Positions 8,701 to 17,636 of a stretch of DNA of 52,261 nt are shown one piece after another; position 1 is the stretch's first letter; every line of letters begins with the position of its first letter. Source of the stretch: Weissella confusa (GTDB taxonomy: Bacteria; Bacillota; Bacilli; Lactobacillales; Lactobacillaceae). Location of the stretch: NCBI RefSeq assembly GCF_004766315.1, contig NZ_PVSN01000007.1:1-52261 (forward strand), read 5' to 3'. Position numbers and translations under genes: made by a program. Under the pieces are notes generated by a model, which saw nothing but the letters and a program-made list of their open reading frames with translations, made no database searches and was not told where the DNA came from.

Positions 8701-9759
8701 ATGGTTAATAAATTTGGAGAATGGATACATAAACGTATCATGTGGCGATGGACGATTCGACCACAATTAAAACAACAACTTTTAAATCTTGATATGAACT
8801 TGCCTACGGTTTTCTACATTGGTATGCCAGAACACGGGGACTTAGGTGATCACGCAGTTTCGTATGCCACGGAATTGTTTTTGCGAACGAATTTGCCGGA
8901 ACGTCAAATTGTGAAGGTGCCAGCTGAGGCGACAACTGAAGCATTGCCATTAATTCATCGCATTATCCAACCGGATAACTTGGTTTTGCTACATGGTGGT
9001 GGCATCATTGGTGACCGTGAATTGGTTGAAGAGAATTTGCGCCGTTCAGTCGTGGCTTGGTTGAAGGATCAACCGATGATTCAACTACCACAATCAATGT
9101 TTTTCAATAGTGTGCGTGAGCGTGAAATTTCAAAGCAAGTGTATAACACAGCTGAGCGCATGGTCATGTTAGCGCGTGACGAAAAAGCGCTACAAGATTT
9201 AACGCAACTGTTGCTGTGCCCAGCAATGTTAATTCCAGATATGATTTTGCACTTGAGTGGGCGTTTGGCAGCTAGCCGTAAGCCTAGAAACGGCGCTATG
9301 CTGATGTTGCATGCGTCTGGTAATGATTTCCGCCGGGCAACGCAAGAACAGGTCAGAGAGATGGTTAGCGACCTCTTTGGCCGTGTGACGGAAGAAGACT
9401 ATTTGAACACTAAGCACCTGCATCTGAGTGGTCATAAGCGCGATACAACGCTGCGTGAATGCTGGCGTGCGATGTCTGGTTACGAAGTATTGGTCACGGA
9501 TGAAATCCACGGACTACTGTTCGGTTTGATTACGCAAACGCCAACGGTCGCCATTGCAGAAGAGTCTGGCCTAATGGGGGCCATGTTTGAAGCATGGTGT
9601 ACTGCAGTGCCATGGATTACCCTATGGTCACCAAATGATGGACCGCTGGATGTGGCGATTGTAGACGTGCTTCGCGCCGATGTTTCACCAGTTGATTACG
9701 CACCACAATTCGCACCATTGCAGTATTATCTGTCTAATTTCCGTCCTATCCAAAATTAA
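8701..9759 (+). CDS. Polysaccharide pyruvyl transferase family protein
   Basis: The 352-residue product matches the family that adds ketal-linked pyruvate from phosphoenolpyruvate to sugars of exopolysaccharide or wall polymers. Marks are PEHGDLGDHAVSYA near residue 45, LLHGGGIIGDR near 100, LPQSMFF, ARDEKALQDL and the C-terminal VTDEIHGLLFGLITQTPTVAI, whose histidine is conserved in the CsaB/EpsO group. The start ATG follows CGGGGA. No glycosyltransferase, flippase or polymerase gene is nearby, so this is a stand-alone member that probably modifies a polymer made elsewhere. Pyruvylation would add negative charge to the surface. Confidence 0.85.
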   Translation: MVNKFGEWIHKRIMWRWTIRPQLKQQLLNLDMNLPTVFYIGMPEHGDLGDHAVSYATELFLRTNLPERQIVKVPAEATTEALPLIHRIIQPDNLVLLHGGGIIGDRELVEENLRRSVVAWLKDQPMIQLPQSMFFNSVREREISKQVYNTAERMVMLARDEKALQDLTQLLLCPAMLIPDMILHLSGRLAASRKPRNGAMLMLHASGNDFRRATQEQVREMVSDLFGRVTEEDYLNTKHLHLSGHKRDTTLRECWRAMSGYEVLVTDEIHGLLFGLITQTPTVAIAEESGLMGAMFEAWCTAVPWITLWSPNDGPLDVAIVDVLRADVSPVDYAPQFAPLQYYLSNFRPIQN

Positions 9760-9869
9760 ATATTTTAATTCACATTTACTCCTGAATTCAGTATCAATTA
9801 ATCTTATTTTCAACAAGAAGGTCACGTAGTATAGACCATTGGAAAGATAGATATTAAAGGGAGATGGAA

Positions 9870-10175
9870 ATGTTGAAACGTGTATTGCTGATTATGCTTG
9901 CCTTGGTGAGCATGAGTTGCGTATCAACGATCGCTCACTCTGACAATCGGTCGGAGTTGAGTCAATCAACGTTGTATGAAACACCAGAATTAATTTTGGA
10001 CGAAAAAGTTTTAGACACGCCAAGCTTGGACACCCGCATTCGTGCGCGCGACATCATCAATGGGGAAGATATGACGATGGTGAAGAAGACGGCGTTTCCG
10101 TTCATGATTACCTTGCTTTGCGTGTGGGCTTTGATAATTTATGCCCATGCCTTGCGCACAAAGGACAAAAAGTAG
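9870..10175 (+). CDS. Small secreted or membrane protein of unknown function
   Basis: I do not recognise this 101-residue protein. It starts with a basic residue pair and a hydrophobic stretch (MLKRVLLIMLALVSMS) like a signal peptide with possible cleavage after IAHS. A hydrophilic middle of about 55 residues is rich in Asp, Glu, Thr and Ser, and a second membrane segment at about 75-93 (FPFMITLLCVWALIIYA) ends in a basic tail. The middle would therefore face outside. ATG 9870 suits the AAAGGGAG at 9857-9863 better than ATG 9864, which abuts it. It is followed 46 bases later by the DUF4811-like gene and lies just upstream of the pilus cluster. Confidence 0.6.
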   Translation: MLKRVLLIMLALVSMSCVSTIAHSDNRSELSQSTLYETPELILDEKVLDTPSLDTRIRARDIINGEDMTMVKKTAFPFMITLLCVWALIIYAHALRTKDKK

Positions 10176-10221
10176 GCCGACTTTGATATACTAGTTATAT
10201 TAAGAGCCGGAGGAAGATAGC

Positions 10222-10938
10222 ATGATTTTGTTATTGGTATTAGGAATCGTTATTGTGGTTGTTGGCATTTTGCGTTCAGTAAAGCATGATTCGATTCGAT
10301 GGGTACCGATTATTAGCGGTATGGTGTTGGCCATTTTGATGGGCGTTGGTTTGTATACGGCGCATCACTCAAACTTTTTGTTGACGAAGGTGCCACTCGA
10401 TAAGACCCAAAAGATTAAGCCAGCATCAGAATTGTTGGACTTCAAGTTTATTACCACTGAAAAGGGTAGCAATGGTGAAAACCGCTACACTTACAAGGTT
10501 GGTAACAAGGCTTACCAAACGTTGACGCAAAACGCTGAAACGACTGTTAAGACGGGTGATAAGGCCACGTTGGAAACGATTGTGACGACGTACCAAGCCA
10601 AGTCATTGTTCAGCCGCTTCATGCTATTCGGCGAGACAAAGTTGAAGACTGGTAAGACGAATTATGTGTTGACGGTGCCGAAGGATTGGGACGTGCTCAC
10701 ATCAGCGCAGGTCAAGGAATTGCAAAAGATGGTCAAGGATAGCAACAACGGGATTACCGATGAAGTTGCTAACCAAGTCAAAAAGCAATTTGCGGATCGT
10801 GCCAAGGATGATGAGAACTTCCTAAAGGATAAGGACGCTCAACAAAAGCTCCAAACTGAAATTGTGAACAAGGTAAAGTCAGAGCGCCAAGCTAATCTTG
10901 AGAAGGCTTTGAACGAAAAAATTCAAAGTTGGCAATAA
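10222..10938 (+). CDS. DUF4811-like membrane protein
   Basis: This 238-residue protein has two N-terminal membrane segments (about 1-17 and 27-47). A long extracytoplasmic part follows with a beta-rich stretch (FITTEKGSNGENRYTYKVGNK) and a charged, probably helical C-terminus rich in Lys, Asp and Gln. The architecture resembles the lactobacillus DUF4811 family, whose role is unknown. The ribosome site is GGAGGAAG. The gene ends about 190 bases before the first pilin, with a terminator between, so it is a neighbour and not clearly part of the pilus operon. Confidence 0.6.
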   Translation: MILLLVLGIVIVVVGILRSVKHDSIRWVPIISGMVLAILMGVGLYTAHHSNFLLTKVPLDKTQKIKPASELLDFKFITTEKGSNGENRYTYKVGNKAYQTLTQNAETTVKTGDKATLETIVTTYQAKSLFSRFMLFGETKLKTGKTNYVLTVPKDWDVLTSAQVKELQKMVKDSNNGITDEVANQVKKQFADRAKDDENFLKDKDAQQKLQTEIVNKVKSERQANLEKALNEKIQSWQ

Positions 10939-11020
10939 AGGGCACAATTATTTAACAGTTGCGACAGAAACGTCAAAAATACCGGACGATAAACACTAAT
11001 TAAACATACAAACTCAAAAA

Positions 11021-11058
11021 TACTCAAACGTGCACATTGCAGTTTGGGTGTTTTTTTT
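11021..11058 (+). terminator. Terminator-like hairpin upstream of pilin 1
   Basis: ACTCAAAC pairs with GTTTGGGT, and an inner TGCA/TGCA pair extends the stem. Eight T follow. It ends 68 bases before the pilin 1 start. A near copy precedes pilin 2 at 14145-14182. It may end the DUF4811 transcript, act as a leader attenuator for the pilin, or both. Confidence 0.75.
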
Positions 11059-11126
11059 GCGAAACTGATAGGCGTAAGAGAATATCGAAATTATTAAATG
11101 ATATAAATGCTTAAGGAGATAGCGAT

Positions 11127-14063
11127 ATGGCGAAGTGGAAAAATATTGCTTTAATTAGTACGATCGTGGCGCCGATTGCGTTTGGTGTGGGTGACGCCTT
11201 TGCGCAAGCAAACCGACCTGGAGATGAGGGAACAACGGTTGTTTTGCACAAGCGTGAGACCGTTGGTGCTGAGGGCGCTGGTAAGGATGCGGAAAATCTT
11301 TACTGGGGTGATGGAAATCTAGATACGTCTGGCGCGTTTGATAACTGGAAGTGGGAAGCTGGCGTAACATTTACGGCTTTCGATTTGGGTAACATCATCA
11401 GCCTAGATGAAAATGGAAAGCCAAAGATCGCAACACAAGACGTTCCAGGTACTGACGGTAAGTACAAGTGGAACCAAGTTTTGACTGCGGTTGAAGGAAG
11501 TACAGCACCTGTAAAGCAAGGAAATGCGGACGACAAGAACCAATATGCAATTGAATTTGTTGATCAACCAAACTTTGACGCGACTGATTTGCGTGCTGCG
11601 TTAGAGAAGGCGAAGGTAGAGACGAAGACATTTGGCGCTACTAATGACAAGGGTGAAACAACACAAAATCTAGAAAATGGTAACTGGATTATCTTGGAAG
11701 ATATCAAGAATGGTACGCAACCAAGTGATTCAATTGAAACATTTGCAACGCCAATGATTCTTTCATTGCCAATGTTGAATGCGAAGACGCAAGATGGAAA
11801 GACAAACTGGTTTGGAACAGATACTGATTCTGAATTGAACTTGTATCCAAAGAACTATACGGATACTGGAAACTTGCGTGTCGTTAAGACAGACGGACAA
11901 ACTAAGGCTGCCATTAAGGGTGCTACGATTGCTATTATGCAATTGACGGACGCCAAGAAGGCAGAGCTTGAAACTGCAATTTCTAAGGGGGGTGTTGTCT
12001 GGCAAGGTTGCCACAATCGAATCTGAGTTGAGCAAGTATGCATCGGAAGGTTCATTGAAGTACGATGTGATTGAAAACGCTGAGCAAGGTGTTGTATTTA
12101 ACAACCTTGTGCCAGGGCAAACATACTACGTACTTGAAATCGCAGCACCAAACGGTTATTTGCCAAATGGAAAGTTGCAACAAGCAACGTTGAACGAGCA
12201 AGTCTAGCAACTGGTGACGAAACGATCGGAACGGATACGCAAGACGTAACGGTTGACCACCGTGGTGGAAAGTACGAGTTGAAGAACTATGATACGCCAA
12301 CTTTGGATAAGGATATCAACGTCTTGAAGCCGGCAGCGGTAACTGATTTGGTTGTTAACGGCTATGATGCAGATAACAATCCAATCTACGACAACAAGAA
12401 TGCTGACTACAGTCAAACGTTCGTAGATAACGATACCCAGTTCGGTGTATCTCGTGGTAAGGCCTATAACTACACGGTTGACCTTGAAACTAACCCTGAC
12501 TTGGGGACGTATTCAAAGTTTGGTATTGTTGATAACATTCCATACCAAGTAAACATTAACAGTTGGACATTGTACGGACGCTTTGGTAAGGGCGGTGTTA
12601 CAACATTGGCTGATAACAACCAAGGATTAGTACCTTTGATTCAAGCCGTCGACCCTGACGGTGACACACCTGACCACTCGACGTCGGACGGACTTCACCA
12701 ACCTTCAAAGCCTTACGATACAGATAAGGGAACTGGAGTGTCATTCAAGTTCTACGACCAAGCAGCAGCGAATGCGTTTGATTATCCAGGTAAGGTTTAC
12801 GCAGAAGGTGATCCAAACTACAAGCAATCATTGATTGACCAAACCAAGTGGATTTCAGAACATTTGATTCACATGTATGGATACAACAGCCAATACTCAT
12901 TTGATACCAAGAACCAAGCTGTTCAATTTGATGCTACCGGTGATGGCGCATTGAAGAATGGTAAGATGACCATCGACTTCTCAAAGGAATTCTTGACTAA
13001 GTACTCATCAACTAACAAGTTTGAAACGTTGACGCAAGATCAAGGCGTGTCATCAAGTTTGGTATTCAAGATGAATGCGCAAACGAACTCAGCCGCACAA
13101 GCTAACGTTGGTGGAACTAACAAGGGCATCACAGATGGTGAAAAGCCACAAACGAACATGATCAACAACTTTGTGACGTTCAACTACAATAATGGATATG
13201 TTGGTGGCTCAATGTATGACCAATCACAAACGAACGCGGTTGGTTGGGAATTCCAAAAGACTGACTCAAAGGGTAACCCAGTTAGTGGTGCCGGATTTGA
13301 CTTGGGACGTTTGGTAACGAAGGAAAACGTTGAAAATGTTATCTCTCAATTGATTGGTAACAAGAACAACGGAAACGTCGTATCTGATGAGACTAAGCTT
13401 CACATGGCTGACAAGATGGGCTTCACTGGTAACGATGCTGCTAAGATTGCACAAGTAATGAACTACTTGAATGGTCAAGCCGATGTCCTTCGTAAGGCGG
13501 TTGCTGATGGATCGGAAACATTTGTTTGGTTCATTCACTTGACGGCAGCAGCTGATGCAAGTGGCAACAAGCAACCAATCGTCGATGCCATGGATTCACA
13601 CATGGAAATGGGTGACATCTACTGGGTAACGGATAAGCGTTGGGCAACGACCCACTTGTCTGGTACGGATCGTGGTTACTTCCAATACTGTGGAGTTGCC
13701 GATGGTAACTACGTCTTGCACGAAGAAATCACGCCTAAGGGTTACAAGCAAATGGATGACTTGAAGTTCACAATTGGTGCTAACGATTCATTCTATGTTG
13801 ACGCAAATGGTAAGTCTAAGAATGCAGAGTACCCAACGGTAACGTCTGCAGGTGATAACCAACAAATGCCATCTGATAACCAAATCACTGGTCGCGTTGG
13901 TGAAGATGCCACGTCTGAAGATAACTGGGCTTCAATCAAGAACTACAAGAAGTCAGTATTGCCAGTTGTTGATGGAGTTGGTGCGTTGAGCTTGTTCTTC
14001 ATCGGAGCAATTGCAATGATCGCTTCATACATTAAGCGTAAGACGGATATGCGTGAAAACTAA
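11127..14063 (+). pseudogene. Pilin 1, SpaA/SpaH-type fimbrial subunit, broken by two frameshifts
   Basis: Restored, this is a secreted pilin of about 978 residues. The signal peptide is MAKWKNIALISTIVAPIAFG, then comes an N-terminal pilin domain (VVLHKRE...GVTFTAFDLGN), the pilin motif LNLYPKN with K242 as the probable polymerising lysine, and a prealbumin-like domain. An isopeptide-type domain (DKDINVLKPA...SRGKAYNYTVDLE) and a C-terminal SpaA-like domain (WEFQKTDSKGNPVSGAGFDLG) with E-box region QYCGVADGNYVLHEEI follow. The sorting signal is KSVLPVVDG, a membrane helix and basic tail. At 11987-11992 six G replace five and the frame runs to TGA at 12024. Near 12204 a missing base restores the first frame. 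As it stands, translation yields about 299 residues with no anchor. The downstream part stays well conserved, so the damage is recent, switchable or a sequencing error. Confidence 0.85.
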
Positions 14064-14144
14064 GTCGCTAAAAAAATCCACAATTTCAGAGTTTGTTCAA
14101 AAACAACTGTAACAAACCTGTAATAAAACACATAAGATGTAAAA

Positions 14145-14182
14145 TACCTAAACGTGCATATAGCAGTTTGGGTATTTTTTTT
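14145..14182 (+). terminator. Terminator-like hairpin upstream of pilin 2, near copy of 11021-11058
   Basis: TACCTAAAC pairs with GTTTGGGTA around GTGCATATAGCA and is followed by eight T. Arm sequences and loop are nearly those of the hairpin before pilin 1. The distance to the pilin 2 start is 80 bases. Confidence 0.75.
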
Positions 14183-14262
14183 CGGCACAATTATAGAGTA
14201 AAGAAAAAACAAACAAATCGAGCCACGAGTGGGTAGATTGTATTTTTAAGGAGATATGCTAT

Positions 14263-17200
14263 ATGGCTAAATGGAAGAATGCTTTGTTGATTTCAACAAT
14301 CGTTGCGCCTATTGCTTTTGGGGCTTCACCATTGGGGGATGCATTGGCTGCACCTAAGGACGCACGTCCAACGTCAACACCTGTTGTTTTGCACAAGCAA
14401 TTGACTTCGGATTCAAACACATCACACAAGGGTGATACGTTCTGGGGAAATGGACACGAAGCAACGCCTACAAACCCATTCACGGAAGCTAACGGGTGGA
14501 AGGCTGCTGGTGCTGGATATGAATTTACTGCTTATCAAGTACCTGAAAAGGTAGGGCCAGCTGGATCACAAGTAAAGTTGATTTCATTCCCAAAGAACAG
14601 CAACAGTACGCCTAAGGTTGCAGATGTACAAATCGGTAACTTGACAAAGACGGATGGGTCAGACTTGTTGTGGTCAGACGTAATCGAAGTGAATGCAGAG
14701 CCAGCAAAGTCAACAGCACACGATGCAAGTAACGAAAAGACTGACTATGTTGTACAATACTCGCTTTCAATTGATATGGATTACCAAGCACAATTAAAGA
14801 CGTACTTGGATGCAAATCACGTAGAGATGTTCGTTGATAAGACGGATGCAAGCGGAGCGGCTAGGTTTGATGGTTCTGATGGCAACAAGCCATCGCTAGA
14901 AAACGGAAACTGGATTATCCTTGAAACAGATACGCCAAAGGATGCGGGCATTAATACTATCCAACAAGGTATGGTCTTAAGCTTGCCAATGATGGATGCT
15001 GCATCAATTACGGCAGATGAACCAGATGCAAATAAGTACTGGTTTGGTGATGCTGGCTCAGGTTATGGTGCAAATATCTTGAACTTGTATCCAAAGGACA
15101 TTGCCTCATTAGCTAAGGTTGATGTGACAAAGACCGGCTCAAAGTCAGATTTGCCACAAAAGGATTTCTACTATACTGTCTTCGTTGCAGATGAAACGCA
15201 ATTGGCTAACGTTAAGGCTGCAATTGCAGCGGCTCTTCCAGAAGGGTCATCTGCAAATAATGTTGACTTGTCAACTGTAATTGCAGGTCAAATTGGTCAA
15301 AACTTTATCCAAACCGTGGGTACGGATACCACTGGTAAGGCAAGTTTCACTGGTTTGGATCCAGTAACACAACTTGGTGCGGGTCAATCATACTACATTG
15401 TCGAAAGCAAGACGCCGGTAGTGGCTGACGCTGATGAACCACACTACTTGTTGGATGCAACAATTCAACAAATTGTATTTGATAACTCAGATACTACGCC
15501 AGCTTTGACGCCAGATGACGTCAAGGTACCATACTCAGGCGGAACATGGGATGTTAACAACTATATGCCAGGAATCGATAAGAGTATCACAATTGGGTCA
15601 GGTGAAGATACTGATACTGCTGGTCAAGGTACGAAGAATGGTGGCGACACTACAAACGGTGTTGATCGTGGTGAAGACTTCATCTGGAACATTGTATCTG
15701 ACTTGAGTGTGGATGCATCTGATTACAACAAGAAGTATGAAATTGACGATACGATTCCATACCAAACGAACTGGACAGCTGCCAAGGTTGCTGTTGCTGG
15801 CATTGATGATGTGTTTGAATTGGAACACATCTTGCCAAACCCATCAAACGGTGGATTGACGGGTCATGCTATCACGTATGGTAACAACGATAACCCAAGT
15901 ACAACGGGTGGTACAGCAAACGGTGCGTTGAACAGCGCCTACTTGAAGTTGACAGTTCCAAACGGCACATACGCTAAGTTGGCAAACGTAACAGCCGCTA
16001 AGGCTATTTTGGATGTAGCAGGTGTAACGAACGACACGACGTTGCAAACGTTCTTGAACACAAACGTGACAGTTTCTGGGGTGTCATCAAAGTACCACTT
16101 TGAAGAGAATAACCGTTTGGCCGTTAAGGATGCAGATGGTCAATTGACGATTGCAGTTCAAGAACAAGGCCGTGAATTGTTCTCAGCTTTGGCCGCAGCT
16201 CAAACTGACACTGCTAAGCGTGTTATGAACATCGCTTTGACAGCGCACGCAAACTCAGCTGCGCAAGCTTCAATTAACGACACTACAGATATCACCAACA
16301 AGGTTGACTTTGACGTTGAGAACGATTACGACGTTTCAACTGACAAGGACACGGTTAAGACATTTGACGCTGGTTGGGAAATCGTAAAGACCGATGGTAG
16401 TGGTCAACCTTTGGCTGGTGCAGGATTCGATTTGGCGGTTGAAATTCCTAATGGTACTGAAAAGGCCGATAAGGTTAAGCGTGCCGCCTTGTTGAACAAC
16501 TTCTTCCATGGTGAAATTTCACAAGGAGAGAAGAAGGGTCAACACGTTTATGATCAAGCGTTGTACAATTACGCAGTAACTGTAGATGGTGAACCAACAA
16601 CTATTGGTGCTCTATGGGAAGGTATGTTCTTGGATGCCGCTAAGTCTGATCAATTCAAGACTGGATATGACACTTCAGGTTTGACGGATGACGATGCTAT
16701 TAAGGCTCTTGCATACAACACAACTGATGCTAATTCTTTGTACAATGAGTTGGTATCTATGATGACGGCAACTGACTACGAGACTGATGGTCAAAACGTC
16801 CTATACTTCATGCACAAGGATGCTGCTACTGGTGCATACATGCCAGAAATGGACATGGGTGCAACTGGTGTAGTTATGGGTGATGTTATCTGGACGCCAG
16901 TTCGAGCATGGGCAACGACTCACGTAACTGGTGATGATGGTTACCTACAATACTGCGGATTGGCAGCTGGTAAGTATGCTTTGATTGAAAAGACTGCACC
17001 AGAAGGATATGCGTTGATTGACAACGAAGTACAACTTGGAAACGAGACTTATGCACACGCAGAAACGTTTACTTTGGGTTCAAAGGGTGTAGGTGTGTTG
17101 GACGGTGGAACTGGTAAGATTGACGGAAAGCCAACGGCTGACGATATCCATATCGAGAACTACCAAAAGTCAATGTTCCCACTTGTTGGTGGAATCGGTA

Positions 17201-17283
17201 CTTTGTTCGCAGTGATTGCTGGACTGTTGGCAATGGGACTTGCATTGTTGAAGCGTAAGAAGGATATGAAGAACGAAGCTTAA
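14263..17283 (+). CDS. Pilin 2, intact SpaH-type major pilin candidate
   Basis: This fimbrial subunit of 1006 residues is very long for a backbone pilin (usually 450-650). Order: signal peptide (1 to about 29, ending ALAA), N-terminal domain (VVLHKQLTSD...AGYEFTAYQV), pilin motif LNLYPKD with K278, a prealbumin-like domain, and an isopeptide-type domain (IDKSITIGSG...RGEDFIWNIVSDLS, matching asparagine probably in AHANSAAQASIND). The C-terminal SpaA-like domain (WEIVKTDGSGQPLAGAGFDLA) has E-box YALIEKTAPEGY preceded by QYCGLAAG. The sorting signal is KSMFPLVGG, then a helix and KRKK. The threonine of LPXTG is valine here. With YPK motif, anchor and E-box intact, it is the best candidate for the fibre backbone. 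It has an AAGGAGA ribosome site and terminators on both sides, so it can be transcribed alone. Confidence 0.88.
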   Translation: MAKWKNALLISTIVAPIAFGASPLGDALAAPKDARPTSTPVVLHKQLTSDSNTSHKGDTFWGNGHEATPTNPFTEANGWKAAGAGYEFTAYQVPEKVGPAGSQVKLISFPKNSNSTPKVADVQIGNLTKTDGSDLLWSDVIEVNAEPAKSTAHDASNEKTDYVVQYSLSIDMDYQAQLKTYLDANHVEMFVDKTDASGAARFDGSDGNKPSLENGNWIILETDTPKDAGINTIQQGMVLSLPMMDAASITADEPDANKYWFGDAGSGYGANILNLYPKDIASLAKVDVTKTGSKSDLPQKDFYYTVFVADETQLANVKAAIAAALPEGSSANNVDLSTVIAGQIGQNFIQTVGTDTTGKASFTGLDPVTQLGAGQSYYIVESKTPVVADADEPHYLLDATIQQIVFDNSDTTPALTPDDVKVPYSGGTWDVNNYMPGIDKSITIGSGEDTDTAGQGTKNGGDTTNGVDRGEDFIWNIVSDLSVDASDYNKKYEIDDTIPYQTNWTAAKVAVAGIDDVFELEHILPNPSNGGLTGHAITYGNNDNPSTTGGTANGALNSAYLKLTVPNGTYAKLANVTAAKAILDVAGVTNDTTLQTFLNTNVTVSGVSSKYHFEENNRLAVKDADGQLTIAVQEQGRELFSALAAAQTDTAKRVMNIALTAHANSAAQASINDTTDITNKVDFDVENDYDVSTDKDTVKTFDAGWEIVKTDGSGQPLAGAGFDLAVEIPNGTEKADKVKRAALLNNFFHGEISQGEKKGQHVYDQALYNYAVTVDGEPTTIGALWEGMFLDAAKSDQFKTGYDTSGLTDDDAIKALAYNTTDANSLYNELVSMMTATDYETDGQNVLYFMHKDAATGAYMPEMDMGATGVVMGDVIWTPVRAWATTHVTGDDGYLQYCGLAAGKYALIEKTAPEGYALIDNEVQLGNETYAHAETFTLGSKGVGVLDGGTGKIDGKPTADDIHIENYQKSMFPLVGGIGTLFAVIAGLLAMGLALLKRKKDMKNEA

Positions 17284-17398
17284 TTTGTAAGCTAGAATAA
17301 CGTTATACATTCCAGAAAACGTGACAAGACATATTAGAAAGACGAGATTGATCCCGCCTTTGCGATGATATCTTTCTTACGATATGTTGAAAAACACG

Positions 17399-17439
17399 AA
17401 AACGGTGATCAAATCGATGGAGGTTTGATTACCGTTTTT
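17399..17439 (+). terminator. Terminator after pilin 2
   Basis: AAAACGGTGATCAAA pairs with TTTGATTACCGTTTT (one mismatch), followed by TTTTT. Confidence 0.85.
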
Positions 17440-17522
17440 GGGTTATCTGTGTTGAAATTTCACTCTTCACAAAATGCCCACGAATAACAAAATTCAGGCA
17501 CAAATTAAATAGAAAAGTGAAA

Positions 17523-17556
17523 CACAAAAACGGCGGAAACGCCGTTTTTTTTGTGA
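17523..17556. terminator. Second terminator, upstream of pilin 3
   Basis: CACAAAAACGGCG pairs with CGCCGTTTTTTTTGTG around GAAA. It is strong on the plus strand and also A/T-flanked for the minus strand. It ends 80 bases before the pilin 3 start, the same spacing as the hairpins before pilins 1 and 2. Confidence 0.85.
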
Positions 17557-17577
17557 GAATTTTACTGTGAAGAAAAA

Positions 17578-17599
17578 CTCATACATGGTCAAGTATGAG
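17578..17599. promoter_or_regulatory. Inverted repeat in the pilin 3 upstream region
   Basis: CTCATAC and GTATGAG form a perfect 7-bp inverted repeat around ATGGTCAA, 37 bases before the pilin 3 ATG and upstream of a TATGAT that could be a -10. It could be an operator or a leader hairpin. Confidence 0.35.
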
Positions 17600-17636
17600 C
17601 GAAAAATAAGGATATGATTTTTGAGGAGATACGCGG

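Noticed and set aside
11980-12210. Programmed frameshifting in pilin 1
   Set aside because: The tract gives a frame change but two opposite shifts would be needed within 220 bases, and no slippery heptamer with a downstream pseudoknot is apparent. Paralogous pilin 2 is uninterrupted.
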